Shown: piece after piece, positions 11,286-12,664 of the stretch
Layout: each line of letters begins with the position of its first letter
How positions within the stretch are numbered: the stretch's first letter is position 1
From: Thermoproteota archaeon
GTDB taxonomy: Archaea > Korarchaeota > Korarchaeia > Korarchaeales > Korarchaeaceae
Length of the DNA stretch: 12,664 nucleotides
NCBI GenBank assembly: GCA_015521385.1
Contig: WAOH01000060.1
Location: 1 to 12,664, forward strand
Direction: 5' to 3'
Translations under genes and position numbers: made by a program
The notes under the pieces: model-generated
Databases searched by the model: none
Told to the model about the DNA's origin: nothing
Seen by the model: only the letters and a program-made list of their open reading frames with translations

Positions 11286-12664
11286 TCGCTGCCGTGTTCA
11301 CTCTGACCCTCTACTTGGTAGTGGGAACGGTGATAGCCCTCCTCTCGAGGAGGGTGGGCATAAAGACCACGAGCGATTACTACGTGGCTGGCCACAGGCT
11401 GGGCGGGATACTGGCAGCCATATCCTACGCAGCGACCACCTACTCCGCTTTCATGATGGTGGGGTTGGTCGGGCTCACCTACGCCACGGGTGTGGGGGCC
11501 TTCGGATTCGAGATAACTTACCTGCTATCCACGATATTCCTCCTGAGCTACGTAGCACCGAAGGTGTGGAAGCTAGCTAGGGAGAGGAACTGGGTGAGCC
11601 CAGCCGAGATGGTATCAGATCTTTACGGACTGAAACCGCTTTCCCTCATCGTGGCTGTAATGTACCTCCTCTCCCTGATACCCTACGCCTCGGCTCAGCT
11701 GATAGCCGTGGGTAGGATGGTTGAGGGGATGGCTCCCGGTCTCTACTGGCTCGGCATCCTTCTGGGGGTGGTCGCAGCTCTGATATGGACCGGCCTGTCT
11801 GGGATGTGGAGCCTCGCCTCCACGGACCTGTATCAGGGTCTGTGGATGATACTCGCAGCCATCGGGTTCGTGGCATGGCTCTTCATGTGGGGCGGATCGG
11901 ACATAGCAAGTGGGACGGTTAAAATGGCTGAGAAGGGTCTCTTGGGCATGAAATGGTCCCCCATCGTGTTCGTGTCGTACTCGATACCCTGGGCCTTCTT
12001 CGCCGTGACCAATCCCCAGGTGGTGCAGAAGCTGTACACGCCCAAGGACGAGAGGGCCCTCAGGAGGCTAATCACACTCTTCACCATCTTCGGCCTCTCC
12101 TACACGGTCATAGTGACGGTAGTGGGTCTCGCAAGCAGGGCCCTGACGGAGGCCGGACGCCTGCCCGTCATCAAGGTGGGAGATCAGGTCACCCCATCCC
12201 TTCTCAGCTACGCTCCCCTCCCCCTAGCGGTCTTCGTGTTCACCTCCATCGTGGCGGCTGCGATGACGACCATGGATGCCATAGTTCTGGCCCTCTCCTC
12301 GACCGCCTCCAGGGATGTGTACCAGCGTTACTTGGGCGGAGACGACAGGACCGCGATAAACCTAGGGAGGGTCTCCATCCTCATCCTGCTGCTCGTACTG
12401 AGCTACGTGGCCTATCTGAGGATAGGGTTCATAGTGGACCTCTCCGTGCTCGCGTCGGCGCTGCTGCTTCCCTTGGCTCCGGTCACCCTGATAGGATGGT
12501 TCTACGGTAGGAGGAGCAGAATCATGGGGTACGCGGCTGTGCTATCGCTGTCCTCCGGGTTCCTGATAGGTTTCTATTGGGCCCTAGTTCACGGGGCGAG
12601 GAAGTCGCTGATCACCCCGATAATGGGGCTCCCACCCACCCTGTTCATACTGGTGGTCTCCACC
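11273..12664 (+). CDS. Sodium:solute symporter (SSS family), 3' end beyond the window
   Basis: This frame is open from TTG 11273 to the right edge, 464 residues, so most of a typical 480-550-residue SSS permease is present. The start is a TTG with GGAGG 4 bases before it (11264-11268); a GTG at 11294 is a weaker choice. Family elements are DYYVAGHRLGGILAAISYAATTYSAF in helix 1 (about 35-60), a WTGLSGMWSLASTDLYQG segment matching the SSS TDxxQ motif, and AAAMTTMDAIVLALSSTASRDVYQRYL, where relatives have AAxMSTxxxxLLxxSS...RDxY. The hydroxyl residues of that helix contribute to the sodium site in PutP/vSGLT and are kept as Thr-Thr. About 12 helices are expected. The substrate (proline, pantothenate, monocarboxylate or other) cannot be assigned. 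Confidence 0.88.
   Translation, partial: MEELIAAVFTLTLYLVVGTVIALLSRRVGIKTTSDYYVAGHRLGGILAAISYAATTYSAFMMVGLVGLTYATGVGAFGFEITYLLSTIFLLSYVAPKVWKLARERNWVSPAEMVSDLYGLKPLSLIVAVMYLLSLIPYASAQLIAVGRMVEGMAPGLYWLGILLGVVAALIWTGLSGMWSLASTDLYQGLWMILAAIGFVAWLFMWGGSDIASGTVKMAEKGLLGMKWSPIVFVSYSIPWAFFAVTNPQVVQKLYTPKDERALRRLITLFTIFGLSYTVIVTVVGLASRALTEAGRLPVIKVGDQVTPSLLSYAPLPLAVFVFTSIVAAAMTTMDAIVLALSSTASRDVYQRYLGGDDRTAINLGRVSILILLLVLSYVAYLRIGFIVDLSVLASALLLPLAPVTLIGWFYGRRSRIMGYAAVLSLSSGFLIGFYWALVHGARKSLITPIMGLPPTLFILVVST

Noticed and set aside
11953..12510. 185-codon open frame inside the symporter region
   Set aside because: It is an out-of-frame shadow of the SSS symporter, whose real frame stays open from 11273 to the window edge and contains the family motifs.
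1..12664. CRISPR array, tRNA, insertion sequence, integrase site or phage genes
   Set aside because: No regularly spaced repeats, cloverleaf, terminal inverted repeats or transposase motifs were found; gene content and codon use are uniform throughout.

Overview
The window looks like chromosomal DNA of a thermophilic archaeon. Arginine is coded almost only by AGG/AGA, and ATA isoleucine codons are very common. Genes are tightly packed. TATA-like boxes lie about 25 bases upstream of start codons with almost no leader (etfB, arsA-like gene), while internal operon genes carry strong GGAGGTGA-type ribosome binding sites. The gene content (anaerobe-type ETF, archaeal PhoU/TrkA-C protein, amino-acid ABC transporter with a Thr-rich anchored binding protein, ArsA/Get3-like ATPase) fits a peptide- or amino-acid-using Thermoproteota or Korarchaeota lineage. 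That placement is an inference. No tRNA, rRNA, CRISPR array, insertion sequence or integrase is visible.

Layout. (1) 1-636: the 3' part of a HypE/PurM-fold (AIR synthase-related) gene. (2) 700-2342: etfB-etfA, start/stop overlapped, with its own promoter. (3) 2360-4954, minus strand: a mannose-1-phosphate guanylyltransferase gene with a C-terminal cupin, followed by a gene for a duplicated PhoU-TrkA_C protein. (4) 4955-5308: an AT-rich divergent control region. (5) 5309-10159: a complete five-gene branched-chain-amino-acid-type (HAAT) ABC transporter, livK-H-M-G-F. (6) 10213 to the right edge: an ArsA/Get3-like ATPase, a 60-residue two-helix membrane protein and a sodium:solute symporter. These three are overlapped in series; the symporter starts at a TTG and runs off the window.

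How the parts may work together. The LivKHMGF system would bring amino acids or related amides into the cell with ATP. The symporter would import another small solute with sodium. ETF would carry electrons from acyl-CoA or similar oxidations that could follow amino-acid breakdown. The manC-like gene makes GDP-mannose for glycans or the osmolyte mannosylglycerate, and its partner carries ligand-sensing domains known from potassium transport control.

The observations most worth a second look are: the degenerate isomerase half of the ManC-like protein; the pairing of GDP-mannose synthesis with a duplicated PhoU/TrkA_C sensor; the overlapped ATPase/mini-membrane-protein/symporter cassette with a CGC motif in the ATPase; and a possible hairpin covering the livK ribosome binding site.
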